DNA from: Alphaproteobacteria bacterium
Lineage (GTDB): Bacteria; Pseudomonadota; Alphaproteobacteria; Rickettsiales; Rickettsiaceae
Direction: 5' to 3'
Assembly (NCBI GenBank): GCA_020628955.1
Contig: JAHDEH010000005.1
Coordinates: forward strand, 1-39,681
Length of the DNA stretch: 39,681 nt
The notes under the pieces were generated by a model, which worked only from the letters and a program-made list of their open reading frames with translations, was not told the origin of the DNA and ran no database searches. A program made the position numbers and the translations under genes. This document shows, one piece after another, positions 1 through 7,272 of the stretch (position 1 is the stretch's first letter; each line of letters opens with the position of its first letter).

Positions 1-52
1 CGCACGCCTGATAAGCGTGAGGTCGGAAGTTCAAGTCTTCTCAAGCCCACCA
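1..52 (+). tRNA. tRNA-Ile(GAU), 3' part (5' end outside window)
   Basis: The anticodon arm has a 5-bp stem (3-7 with 15-19) closing the loop CTGATAA, so the anticodon is GAT at 10-12. The T arm follows (25-29 with 37-41 around TTCAAGT), then the 3' acceptor strand CAAGCCC, discriminator A and an encoded CCA at 50-52. The missing 5' strand would be GGGCTTG, typical of bacterial tRNA-Ile(GAU). No tRNA-Ala or 23S rRNA gene follows, so this copy is not in a classical 16S-Ile-Ala-23S operon on its downstream side. That fits the split rRNA operons of Rickettsiales, but the upstream side is not visible. Confidence 0.93.
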
Positions 53-82
53 TTTATTCATATATCTTTCCCAAAAGATTGG

Positions 83-122
83 ACCTGTAAAGTTTTTTAT
101 AAAATTTTGCAGGTTTTTTTAT
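83..122 (+). terminator. Intrinsic terminator after tRNA-Ile
   Basis: A 9-bp stem (83-91 with 106-114, one G-T pair) encloses an AT-rich loop and runs directly into a T tract at 113-120. It lies 30 nt after the tRNA CCA end and before the tlc promoter, so it should separate the two transcripts. Confidence 0.75.
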
Positions 123-130
123 TTTAATCA

Positions 131-159
131 TTGACATATTCTACCTTTTAAGTTATAAA
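131..159 (+). promoter_or_regulatory. Sigma-70 type promoter for tlc
   Basis: A perfect -35 TTGACA (131-136) is separated by exactly 17 nt from a near-perfect -10 TATAAA (154-159). It predicts a start near 166 and a 5' leader of about 108 nt ahead of the tlc ATG at 274. It is the best promoter match on this strand in the first 10 kb. Confidence 0.7.
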
Positions 160-273
160 GACTTGTAACTTTTTGATCGTACAGGCTCTTAAAAATTAGT
201 TATTTAAGCGCATCTACGACTAAAATTTAACTAAATATATTTAGTTTTTTTTTTGTCCTGTAGGTTACGATTA

Positions 274-1773
274 ATGTCCGAGAAAGAATTTAAACCCTTC
301 ACTAATAAACTAAGAAATATATTTTGGCCAATTCACAAGCATGAACTTGGTAGATTCATTCCAATGTCAGCTTTAATGTTTTGCGTTTTATTCAACCAAA
401 ATGTACTACGCATTTTGAAAGATAGCATTTTAATATCAGAAGTTAATGCAGAAGTTACAAGCTTCACAAAAGTTTATGTTGTAACACCGCTAGCTGCTAT
501 TTTTGTAGTTATTTATGCATACCTATTAAACAGATTATCATTTGACAAAATATTTTATTATCTAGCAAGTCTATTCACTGGCTTCTATATTCTTTTTGCA
601 TTTATTATCTATCCAAATGTTGATTTTTACCATATGGACAAGGCTAATATGCAATATTATATGGCCAATTACCCCCATTTTAAATGGTATATAGCAACAT
701 TCGGCAATTGGAGCTACGCGCTGTTCTATGCATTTTCTGAACTTTGGCCTAACATTTTTTACGTGTTGATGTTTTGGCAATTAGCAAATGAAATTACAAA
801 AACAGAACAAGCAAAAAGATTTTACACTTTGTTTTCTTTATTTGGCAATTCTTCATTAGTAGTTGTTGGATTCATGATGATGAATTTATCTTCAAACCAC
901 AGTATAATTCACCAATATTTCACAGTATCCAATGACAAAATAATGCTGACGCAAGTTTCAATTAGTATGGTAGCTATTTCTTCTGTATTTGCATGTCTAC
1001 TTGTTAGATATATCAGCAAAAAAATCATCTCTTCGCTGGAGCAAAGTAATAAAAAGGCACCAGAAAAAACAAAACGACCAAAAATGAGCCTCGTTGAAAG
1101 CTTCAGATATATTGCGCGCTCTAAATATTTATGGCTAATGCTGATATGCTCTTCTTCTTTTGGCCTATCAATGAATTTAATTGAGGCTGTTTGGAAAGCA
1201 AAAATTAAATTACTATACCCAAGCGTTAACTCTTACGCGTCTTTTAATAGCTTGTATATTTTATGGACTGGTGTAGTAATTATGATTATGACAATCATTG
1301 GCAATAACATAATGCGCAATCGAAGCTGGTTTGTTGCAGCAATAATATCTCCTTTAATTATTTTAGTTACTGGGTCTGCATTTTTTATGCTAGTTGTTTT
1401 TGATAAAAAAATAATTAGCATGCTAGATGGTATTATCTTATTGTCGCCTCTTGCGATGGCTGTATTTGTTGGGGCAGTTCAAAATGTTTTATCCAAAGGC
1501 TCAAAATATTCAATATGGGATACATCAAGGCAAATGCTTTATATTCCGCTAGATCAAGAACTAAGAACAAAGGGTAAAGCTGCGGTAGATATCATAAGCC
1601 CCAAAATAGGAAAATCTGCAAGCGGACTAATTCAGTCAGTTGTGTTTACAATAGTTCCAGCAGCTACTTACCACTCAATTGCACCAGGCTTGATGATAAT
1701 TTTTATATCTGTTTGCGTCCTGTGGATTTATGCAGTCAGATCTATTTATCTAGAATACAAGAAAATAATATAA
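274..1773 (+). CDS. tlc: ATP/ADP translocase (nucleotide:nucleotide antiporter, Tlc family)
   Basis: This inner-membrane antiporter imports host ATP in exchange for bacterial ADP, or other nucleotides in paralogues. It is a hallmark of Rickettsiales, Chlamydiae and some other intracellular bacteria. The 499-aa protein matches the usual length of about 500 aa and has around twelve hydrophobic segments. Its N-terminal region (roughly residues 20-60, with LGRFIPMSALMFCVLFNQN and a charged RILKDS) is typical of the family. The frame stays open upstream to a TTG at 253, but the ATG at 274 is preferred: AGG lies 9 nt upstream, and the extra residues (SCRLRL) do not resemble the family N-terminus. 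It has its own promoter and no operon partner. Which nucleotide it carries cannot be told from sequence, because paralogues differ. Confidence 0.93.
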   Translation: MSEKEFKPFTNKLRNIFWPIHKHELGRFIPMSALMFCVLFNQNVLRILKDSILISEVNAEVTSFTKVYVVTPLAAIFVVIYAYLLNRLSFDKIFYYLASLFTGFYILFAFIIYPNVDFYHMDKANMQYYMANYPHFKWYIATFGNWSYALFYAFSELWPNIFYVLMFWQLANEITKTEQAKRFYTLFSLFGNSSLVVVGFMMMNLSSNHSIIHQYFTVSNDKIMLTQVSISMVAISSVFACLLVRYISKKIISSLEQSNKKAPEKTKRPKMSLVESFRYIARSKYLWLMLICSSSFGLSMNLIEAVWKAKIKLLYPSVNSYASFNSLYILWTGVVIMIMTIIGNNIMRNRSWFVAAIISPLIILVTGSAFFMLVVFDKKIISMLDGIILLSPLAMAVFVGAVQNVLSKGSKYSIWDTSRQMLYIPLDQELRTKGKAAVDIISPKIGKSASGLIQSVVFTIVPAATYHSIAPGLMIIFISVCVLWIYAVRSIYLEYKKII

Positions 1774-1963
1774 ATACGATAATTTTTTTTATCTATCTTT
1801 ATAACCCTTTTGGTTCATTTATTAAAAATGCACTTGATAAAGTCATCTTGTTTAAATAATAAGAATTCGATTTATTTTAATAATTTTAATCTAAAGAATA
1901 AGCGATATTTTTGCAACAGTTTAATTGCTAGGTTTATAATATTTTTTTCTTGCAATAATTTTA

Positions 1964-1993
1964 TTGTACTTGCATAAAATTCTGATATATAAT
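1964..1993 (+). promoter_or_regulatory. Possible promoter of the bufferin operon
   Basis: A perfect -10 TATAAT lies at 1988-1993, with a weak -35 TTGTAC at 1964-1969 (18-nt spacer). The predicted start near 2000 leaves a leader of about 47 nt before bufA. The poor -35 could mean that an activator or alternative sigma factor is needed; bufferin operons elsewhere are metal-induced. I see no clear palindromic operator. The spacer 1774-1963 shows nothing else I can name. Confidence 0.4.
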
Positions 1994-2047
1994 TATATGC
2001 ATCTTAATTTTAAGATCATTTATTAATTTAATTTCAGTAGAAAAATC

Positions 2048-2536
2048 ATGAATAAAACAAAATTACTTACAACTGCACTAGCTGCAGCGAGCATTGCAAT
2101 TTCTGGTGCAAATGCTGCAAAAATGGAAAAATGTAGCGTATTAAACAAAGACGGAAAAGGCCTTATCAAAGAAGGAAAAGGTCAGTGCGGTGGCAATGGT
2201 AGTGACCACACTTGTGCTGGACAAAATAAAGCAAATGACCCTACAGCTTGGATCATGGTACCAGAAGGCGAATGTGCAAAAATTAATATGGGCGATGTTT
2301 CTGGGGTGTCAGATGACGTGAAAAATGCAATAGAACTTGATAAATTGTCTAAAATAGATATGAAAGAGAAAGCCGCTGATGCTGCGCACGATATGACAGA
2401 AAAAGCTAAAGATGCAAAGCATGGTATGAAAGAAAAGATAGAAAAAAAAGTAGAAGAAAAAGCTACTGAAATAAAAAACAGAGCAAAAGATTCTATCAAA
2501 GTGCCAACAATTACAACAATGCCTAAAGCAAAATAA
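2048..2536 (+). CDS. bufA: Bufferin-type RiPP precursor (DUF2282, BufA1-like) with LEA-like tail
   Basis: This is the probable precursor of a metal-binding modified peptide exported to the periplasm. Residues 1-23 form a Sec signal peptide (charged start, hydrophobic run, ANA before the cleavage site). The DUF2282 core at about 26-82 has the four family cysteines, C29, C47, C56 and C76, and the landmarks EKC, HTCAGQ, AWIMVPEGEC. In the family, the enzyme encoded next door converts cysteines to thiooxazole or similar groups that bind Cu(I). The unusual part is residues 84-162: a Lys/Glu/Ala-rich helical extension with four consecutive 11-residue units (105-148), starting MKEKAADAAHD, MTEKAKDAKHG and MKEKIEKKVEE. 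Ordinary BufA1 proteins are about 90-110 aa, so this one is much longer. It is first in a four-gene set and is followed by a strong terminator. The family call is secure; the metal and the role of the tail are inferred. Confidence 0.86.
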   Translation: MNKTKLLTTALAAASIAISGANAAKMEKCSVLNKDGKGLIKEGKGQCGGNGSDHTCAGQNKANDPTAWIMVPEGECAKINMGDVSGVSDDVKNAIELDKLSKIDMKEKAADAAHDMTEKAKDAKHGMKEKIEKKVEEKATEIKNRAKDSIKVPTITTMPKAK

Positions 2537-2554
2537 GTATTTTGTTCTTGGTCA

Positions 2555-2585
2555 AAGGCTAGGCAAATGCCTAGCCTTATTTTTT
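2555..2585 (+). terminator. Strong intrinsic terminator/attenuator between bufA and bufB
   Basis: A perfect 10-bp GC-rich stem (2555-2564 with 2569-2578) closes a 4-nt AAAT loop and is followed by a T-rich tract (2579-2587). It starts 18 nt after the bufA stop and ends before the bufB start. Partial termination here would give much precursor mRNA and little enzyme mRNA, a common arrangement in RiPP operons. I see no separate promoter between it and bufB. Confidence 0.85.
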
Positions 2586-2614
2586 ATTTAATTAACTATT
2601 ATAGCGCGAAGTGC

Positions 2615-3469
2615 ATGAATAATTCATCAATTGGTATCGGCTTAAGGGACAAGCATTTGCAAGAATTTGTAGATAATGACATAGATATTGATTGGCTAGA
2701 GATTCATAGTGAAAATTTTTTCTCCCTCGGTGGCCCTAAATTTGATGCTTTACTAAAAATACGCGAAAAAAAACCAATAGCTATTCATGGAATTGGTATG
2801 TCTCTTGGTTCTGCTTGCAATATAGATAAAAACTATTTGCAACAAATCAAAGAATTCATCAATATAATTCAGCCATTTATGGTGTCAGAACATTTATCCT
2901 GGAGCGTTCACAATGGACGTTTTATACCAGAATTATTGCCGCTTCCATATAATGAAGAATCGTTTGTAAATACAAAAAATAACATTGACTATGTTCAAGA
3001 TTTTTTGGGAATAAATATCTTACTAGAGAATCCATCTAGCTATTTTGAATATAGTTTTTCAGAATATTCAGAAGCCGAGTTTCTAAATAAATTATGCGTA
3101 GCAACTGGTTCTAAAATATTGCTTGATTTGAATAATATTTACGTCTCGTGCCATAATAATGGCGGCCTTTCTACAGACTATCTAAACCAAATTAACAAAG
3201 AATTCGTAAAAGAAATACATCTTGCTGGACACTCGCGTAAAAAAACTGATTCAGGCGCTGAGCTATTAATAGACACACATGATGCTTTAATTTCTGATCC
3301 TGTATGGGATTTATATAAAAAATTAATTGAGAATCTACCATCTGATGTTCATACATTAATCGAATGGGACCAAAATTTACCAAAACTTGAAGTTCTGCTT
3401 GGTGAAGCAAAAAAAGCACGCCAATATATGAATAGATATAAAAAATCTGAGGTGGTTATAGGTGCATAA
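2615..3469 (+). CDS. bufB: Multinuclear iron-dependent oxidase, DUF692 (BufB/MbnB-like)
   Basis: This enzyme is expected to modify cysteines of the BufA precursor using a di- or tri-iron centre and O2, as MbnB and HvfB do. The 284-aa length is typical of DUF692. The TIM-barrel metal-ligand motifs are present in order: WLEIHSENFF, AIHGIGMSLGS, VSEHLSW, LLENPSS, LLDLNNIYVSCHN, EIHLAGHSRK, DTHDALISDPVW and LIEWDQNLP. The frame is open back to an ATG at 2567, but that codon is inside the terminator loop and would add 16 unconserved residues. The ATG at 2615 starts right before the family N-terminal motif (GIGLRDKHL). The gene overlaps bufC by 8 bp. No key ligand motif appears to be missing, so the enzyme looks functional. 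Confidence 0.92.
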   Translation: MNNSSIGIGLRDKHLQEFVDNDIDIDWLEIHSENFFSLGGPKFDALLKIREKKPIAIHGIGMSLGSACNIDKNYLQQIKEFINIIQPFMVSEHLSWSVHNGRFIPELLPLPYNEESFVNTKNNIDYVQDFLGINILLENPSSYFEYSFSEYSEAEFLNKLCVATGSKILLDLNNIYVSCHNNGGLSTDYLNQINKEFVKEIHLAGHSRKKTDSGAELLIDTHDALISDPVWDLYKKLIENLPSDVHTLIEWDQNLPKLEVLLGEAKKARQYMNRYKKSEVVIGA

Positions 3470-4238
3470 ATTAAAAGATGTTCATACAAAAATATTAGAT
3501 TGTGTTTTTACAAATACAACTCCCCCGCACTTTGTGCAATCAACACAAGAAATTTCAAAAGAGGAACGAATTTCTGTGCATAGAACAACCATTATAGAGA
3601 ATTTAGCTTCTTCACTTAAAATAGATTTTCCTGGAATTTGGCAATTAATTGGCGAGGATTGCGCTCGCAGCTCTGCAATTCAATATAGCTATGATATGCA
3701 GAATCTTAGCCTCCAAAATAATCTATTTGATTTTGGCAAAAATTTTCCAGACTTTCTCAAAACTTTTCAATCTACAAAAAATATTCCTTATTTAAGTGAT
3801 TATGCTAAATTCGAATATCTTAAAAATAAAAGCTACTATACAATTAATTTTAAAACAATAGCAGAGCAAGATTTGCTGCAGGAATTTGCCAAAAATGTGG
3901 ATACTTTATCTTTAAAACTTAACCCTTCGATATATTTATTGCATTCAGTGTATCCTATTTTAGACATAGAAGAATTATTACTAAACAAGAATGCTAAAAA
4001 TATTACCATAAACCAACAAGATCATTATATAATAATATGTAGAGTGAATGGGATAGTTAATGCATTTGAAATATCCAAACTATATTTTGAGTTTATTAAG
4101 AAAATACAAAATCAAAAAACAATTTCTTGCGCATTAGATTATCTTGCAGAGCAAGATGCTACTGATGAACTTACAAATATATTAAAATTAATGCTAAACA
4201 AAAATATGATAATAGGTACTTGCAATGATAAAAATTAA
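3462..4238 (+). CDS. bufC: DUF2063 partner protein (BufC/HvfC-like)
   Basis: Partner protein that in MNIO systems is thought to recognise the precursor and present it to the DUF692 enzyme. The N-terminal DUF2063 domain (about residues 8-115) has the typical pattern: a short helix, then ERISVHRTTIIENLASSL, then a conserved FPGIWQLIGED and the PYLSDYAKFEYL motif. The C-terminal part (about 130-258) is a winged-helix-like domain seen in many BufC proteins. The start is GTG at 3462, supported by a strong ribosome site GAGGTGG at 3449-3455, six nt upstream and inside bufB. It overlaps bufB by 8 bp and bufD by 14 bp, so the three genes are translationally coupled. Confidence 0.87.
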   Translation: MHKLKDVHTKILDCVFTNTTPPHFVQSTQEISKEERISVHRTTIIENLASSLKIDFPGIWQLIGEDCARSSAIQYSYDMQNLSLQNNLFDFGKNFPDFLKTFQSTKNIPYLSDYAKFEYLKNKSYYTINFKTIAEQDLLQEFAKNVDTLSLKLNPSIYLLHSVYPILDIEELLLNKNAKNITINQQDHYIIICRVNGIVNAFEISKLYFEFIKKIQNQKTISCALDYLAEQDATDELTNILKLMLNKNMIIGTCNDKN

Positions 4239-4707
4239 ACTACATAAAACTATGATTGGTAAATTATATGTAGGCGCTTTTAATTTTGCAGAAAAATATA
4301 TAATGTCACTGCTTGTGCTGATTATGCGCCTTTGGATTGCTCGTATTTTTTGGAATTCTGGCCTTACAAAAATTTCAAACTGGCAAACAACTCTATTCTT
4401 ATTCAAACATGAATATAAAGTACCTGTAATCCCTATAGAGCTTGCAGCATTTTCTTCAACTGCTATTGAATTAATAGTGCCTCCACTTCTATGCATTGGT
4501 TTAATGAGCCGTATATCTGCAGTTGCACTTTTGCTGATGACTATTGTAATTGAGTTTACATATATGAGCCATACTGATCATATATATTGGTCTATGCTAC
4601 TTGGAACAATTATTTGCTACGGCGCTGGAAAATTATCGCTAGATTACATAGTCTTCAATAAATGCCAGAAACAAAACATGATGTATAAAAACACGCGGGT
4701 TAATTAG
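4225..4707 (+). CDS. bufD: DoxX-family membrane protein (BufD/GigD-like)
   Basis: A small inner-membrane protein (160 aa) of the DoxX family with about four hydrophobic segments and the family pattern near the start of the domain (LIMRLWIARIFWNSGLTKISNW). DoxX proteins commonly close bufferin/gig/hvf operons. Their role there is not settled; a redox or membrane-anchoring role has been proposed. The gene overlaps bufC by 14 bp, and its stop overlaps the stop of the convergent tatB by 4 bp, so the operon ends here without room for a terminator of its own. Annotation as the fourth bufferin gene rests on context; the DoxX family call rests on sequence. Confidence 0.82.
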   Translation: MIKIKLHKTMIGKLYVGAFNFAEKYIMSLLVLIMRLWIARIFWNSGLTKISNWQTTLFLFKHEYKVPVIPIELAAFSSTAIELIVPPLLCIGLMSRISAVALLLMTIVIEFTYMSHTDHIYWSMLLGTIICYGAGKLSLDYIVFNKCQKQNMMYKNTRVN

Positions 4708-5015
4708 TGTTTATTTTTTTGCTCTTGAACTAATTTTCTGTAAAATGATTTGATAGATTTTAAATTATAATCGCCATAATATTCTGCATTCATACTGGCG
4801 ATTTTTTCAACATAATAATTTATTTGTTTAATTTCATGCTCTTCACTCTCTAATTCTTGTGCATCTTCAGGATCTATTAAATTCAGCAACTCACTTTTTA
4901 TTTTAGTAAATGATTTTTTCAAAGATTTTAATTGCTTTACCATCACAGGTAAATCATCTGGTTTTATGACTAAAACCATAATTAAGATTATCACTAAAAG
5001 TTCCATTAAAGACAT
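4704..5015 (-). CDS. tatB: Sec-independent translocase subunit TatB (TatA/B family)
   Basis: A component of the twin-arginine translocase, which exports folded proteins with TatC. The 103-aa protein has an N-terminal membrane helix (MSLMELLVIILIMVLVIKP), a short hinge with the typical P-x-D-L-P and an amphipathic helix (residues 22-43), followed by a charged cytoplasmic tail. The longer tail and the MELLVI start fit TatB better than TatA. The usual invariant Glu of TatB helix 1 is present at residue 5. No tatC is visible nearby. It lies downstream of pgi on the same strand, with a 118-nt spacer that carries a repeat element. Confidence 0.75.
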   Translation of the reverse strand: MSLMELLVIILIMVLVIKPDDLPVMVKQLKSLKKSFTKIKSELLNLIDPEDAQELESEEHEIKQINYYVEKIASMNAEYYGDYNLKSIKSFYRKLVQEQKNKH

Positions 5016-5036
5016 AAATTTATATAATATAATTAA

Positions 5037-5144
5037 TTATTGTATATTTAATTAAAGTCCTGCGCGAGAATGACGAGTGAGTACTATATAAAATAGGTGA
5101 ACGAGACAATGAAACTGCATAAACTTAATTAAATTAACAATATA
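5037..5144. repeat. Palindromic interspersed repeat R1, copy A
   Basis: A roughly 108-bp element that closely matches 22387-22498 (copy B), with partial copies at 30356-30410 and 36678-36761. Its ends are inverted: the left end reads TTGTATATTTAA and the complement of the right end reads TTGTTAATTTAA. The middle holds the shared block CGAGACAATGAAACTGCATA. It resembles in size and style the palindromic elements of Rickettsia, but I do not recognise it as a named family. Its right end covers the last codons and the stop of pgi (5134). Confidence 0.8.
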
Positions 5145-6360
5145 TTGACATTAATTTTCTAGATTCTACTTTTATAAGCTCCACCCCTGGCTGATTAAAC
5201 GGATTTATCTCCATCAAATAGCCAATCAATATCACCTCCAGCATCGAACAGGCAGTCAAATATCCAATTGATTTAGCACTTAAATCTTGCATCATAATTT
5301 TTCTAACTGGCAGGCCCTGCTTGCTTAGCGCCTTGCATGTTGCTTCAAAATTTGCTTTATTTATATATTCAAGGCTTTTATCTGCCATGTTGCCAAAAGA
5401 TTTTATATCTGCGGTCACTATATCATGCTCTATATTTTCAACATAAAATAAGCTGTAGAATTTGTCCCTAGGACCCTCTAGATATAATTGCAGCATACTG
5501 TGCTGGTCATTCGGACCAAGCCCTCTTACAGGAGTTATCCCCCTACCTTCTTTACCCAAAGATTCAGAGATGATTTGCGAATACCACTCCATATATCCAC
5601 TAAATTGCTGCAAATATCCTATATTAATCATTAACTGATGATTGGAGTTAAAAATATTCTGAGCAGCAACTGCTGAAACGCTAGAGTTTTTTTGTGTTTT
5701 AAAATCTTCTATTGCAAGTTTTGCGCCATCTAGATATGAATCAACATCCACTCCGGCCACCATGGCAGCCATTGTGCATACATTAGTCAGGCTGGAATAT
5801 CTGCCGCTAATATCTTGCATATGCTCTATTATTGTTGCGCTAATTTCTGCGCCTACATCATGTAAAATACCCTCATTTTTCTTAGTAATAAAGAAAAGTC
5901 TTTTATTAAAATCTGTGATATTATGCTGCTGAAATTTTGCAATTGATGCAGCCACAAGAGCGTTAGTTTCCAGAGTTTGACCAGAATTACTGGTTGCTAA
6001 TAGTGCTGTTTCTTTTAAATCTAGCCCAGCAAATAATTCTTCAAAATAAATAGGATCAGTATTATGTAAAAAATGTACCTTAACATCAGAATTATTACGT
6101 TTTGAATTCAGGGTAATTAAAGATTCTGGATTTAAAACTGAACCACCCATAGCAATAACTACTAAATGTTTATAAGTCTTTTTAATATAATCTGCATGGG
6201 AATCAAATTCTGTTAGTTGCTTGCGAACAAGCTTATCTGAAAAAATTTTAAAATAATCGGATTCAGAATTTACATCATCAATCAATAAATCCATAGCTTT
6301 GTTTAGCTTGTCATCATTTATATTATTATTTTCTGTATTAAAGTATGAAATTTTTAGCAT
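5134..6360 (-). CDS. pgi: Glucose-6-phosphate isomerase
   Basis: Interconverts glucose-6-phosphate and fructose-6-phosphate. The 408-aa protein belongs to the shorter bacterial PGI group; E. coli Pgi is about 550 aa. Visible motifs are the SIS-domain phosphate loop AMGGSVLNPES, the SNSGQTLET loop, GRYSSLTNV, the catalytic block ESLGKEGRGITPVRGLGPNDQHS and the C-terminal signature GYLMEINPFNQPGVELIK. The last residues (IYC) and the TAA stop fall inside repeat R1 copy A, so the extreme C-terminus has been set by the repeat. The gene follows queF by 93 nt of AT-rich DNA. Retention of pgi suggests some sugar-phosphate metabolism, or precursor supply for LPS and peptidoglycan sugars, in an otherwise energy-parasitic cell. 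Confidence 0.93.
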   Translation of the reverse strand: MLKISYFNTENNNINDDKLNKAMDLLIDDVNSESDYFKIFSDKLVRKQLTEFDSHADYIKKTYKHLVVIAMGGSVLNPESLITLNSKRNNSDVKVHFLHNTDPIYFEELFAGLDLKETALLATSNSGQTLETNALVAASIAKFQQHNITDFNKRLFFITKKNEGILHDVGAEISATIIEHMQDISGRYSSLTNVCTMAAMVAGVDVDSYLDGAKLAIEDFKTQKNSSVSAVAAQNIFNSNHQLMINIGYLQQFSGYMEWYSQIISESLGKEGRGITPVRGLGPNDQHSMLQLYLEGPRDKFYSLFYVENIEHDIVTADIKSFGNMADKSLEYINKANFEATCKALSKQGLPVRKIMMQDLSAKSIGYLTACSMLEVILIGYLMEINPFNQPGVELIKVESRKLMSIYC

Positions 6361-6453
6361 TTTTTTCTATTTATTTTTATTTTGAATTTATATTTTATTT
6401 TTTGAATTATTTTAAATCTTTTTTCTAAAAAACATTTGTTGGAAATTATTTTA

Positions 6454-7272
6454 TTACTGTCTAATATCACGTAATTTGTCTATTTTATCAACATCGCATG
6501 CAACACTTGATCTATAAGGATTAATGTCTACGCCTCCACGCCTTGTATATTTTGCATATACAATTAACTCAGCTGGTTTACATTTTTGCATAATATCTGA
6601 ATATATATGCTCAACGCATTGTTCATGAAATTCATTTTGATTACGAAAAGAAATAACATATTTAAGCAATGATTTTCTGCAAATCTTCGGGCCTTTATAG
6701 TTAATATAAACACTAGCCCAATCTGGCTGATTAGTAACAAGGCAATTAGATTTTAGTAAATTAGAATATAATGTCTCTGCGACTATTTGATTTTCTGTTC
6801 TTAACAACTGATTATTAATATTATAATCATCTACATTTATTTCTTCATTATCTATCGATTCACCATCAAAATTTTGTAATTTTTCTCCTGAAATATCCTC
6901 CAATTTAAACATAGAAATATCTATACTTAACCCCGCTACATCAGAGAAATCTTGCTTCATGAGTTTCATGACTTCATTTTCATCTGCAAATTTTGAGCCA
7001 TTAAACGAATTTAAATATAACTTGACTGACTTTGATTCAATTATATTTTCAGAAGAACACGGGACAATAAACCTCATAACTCTAACTTCCGGCTTACCCA
7101 CCCTATTAAGCCAAGAAATTTCATAGCAATTCCAAATATCATAACCATTAAAATTAACATTATTATCAATGCCAATTTGACTTCTTGCCAAAGTGCGTGG
7201 TATGCCAACCAATAAAGTTTTATCATATTGATTAGAATATTCTGTTTGTTTTCCAAGAGGTAGATCTATCAT
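6454..7272 (-). CDS. queF: NADPH-dependent preQ0 reductase, type II
   Basis: Reduces 7-cyano-7-deazaguanine (preQ0) to preQ1, the base that bacterial Tgt inserts into tRNA for queuosine. At 272 aa it is the long two-domain type II form. The N-terminal half has the QueF motif ESKSVKLYLNSFN. The C-terminal half has the nucleophilic cysteine region LLKSNCLVTNQPDWASV, FRNQNEFHEQCVEHIYSDI and the closing YTRRGGVDINPYRS. It is translationally coupled to the upstream dsbA-like gene through a TAATG stop-start overlap at 7272. The partner tgt lies at 35574-36656. preQ0 synthesis genes are not in the window. Confidence 0.94.
   Translation of the reverse strand: MIDLPLGKQTEYSNQYDKTLLVGIPRTLARSQIGIDNNVNFNGYDIWNCYEISWLNRVGKPEVRVMRFIVPCSSENIIESKSVKLYLNSFNGSKFADENEVMKLMKQDFSDVAGLSIDISMFKLEDISGEKLQNFDGESIDNEEINVDDYNINNQLLRTENQIVAETLYSNLLKSNCLVTNQPDWASVYINYKGPKICRKSLLKYVISFRNQNEFHEQCVEHIYSDIMQKCKPAELIVYAKYTRRGGVDINPYRSSVACDVDKIDKLRDIRQ

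Noticed and set aside
253-273. Upstream TTG start for tlc
   Set aside because: It adds seven residues unlike the family N-terminus; the ATG at 274 has an AGG at proper spacing.
2182-2499. 105-aa minus-strand ORF opposite bufA
   Set aside because: It is a mirror of the Lys/Glu-rich repeat region, gives a Ser/Phe-rich sequence with no family features and has no ribosome site.
2567-2614. Longer bufB start
   Set aside because: The ATG is in a terminator loop, and the extra residues are not conserved in DUF692.
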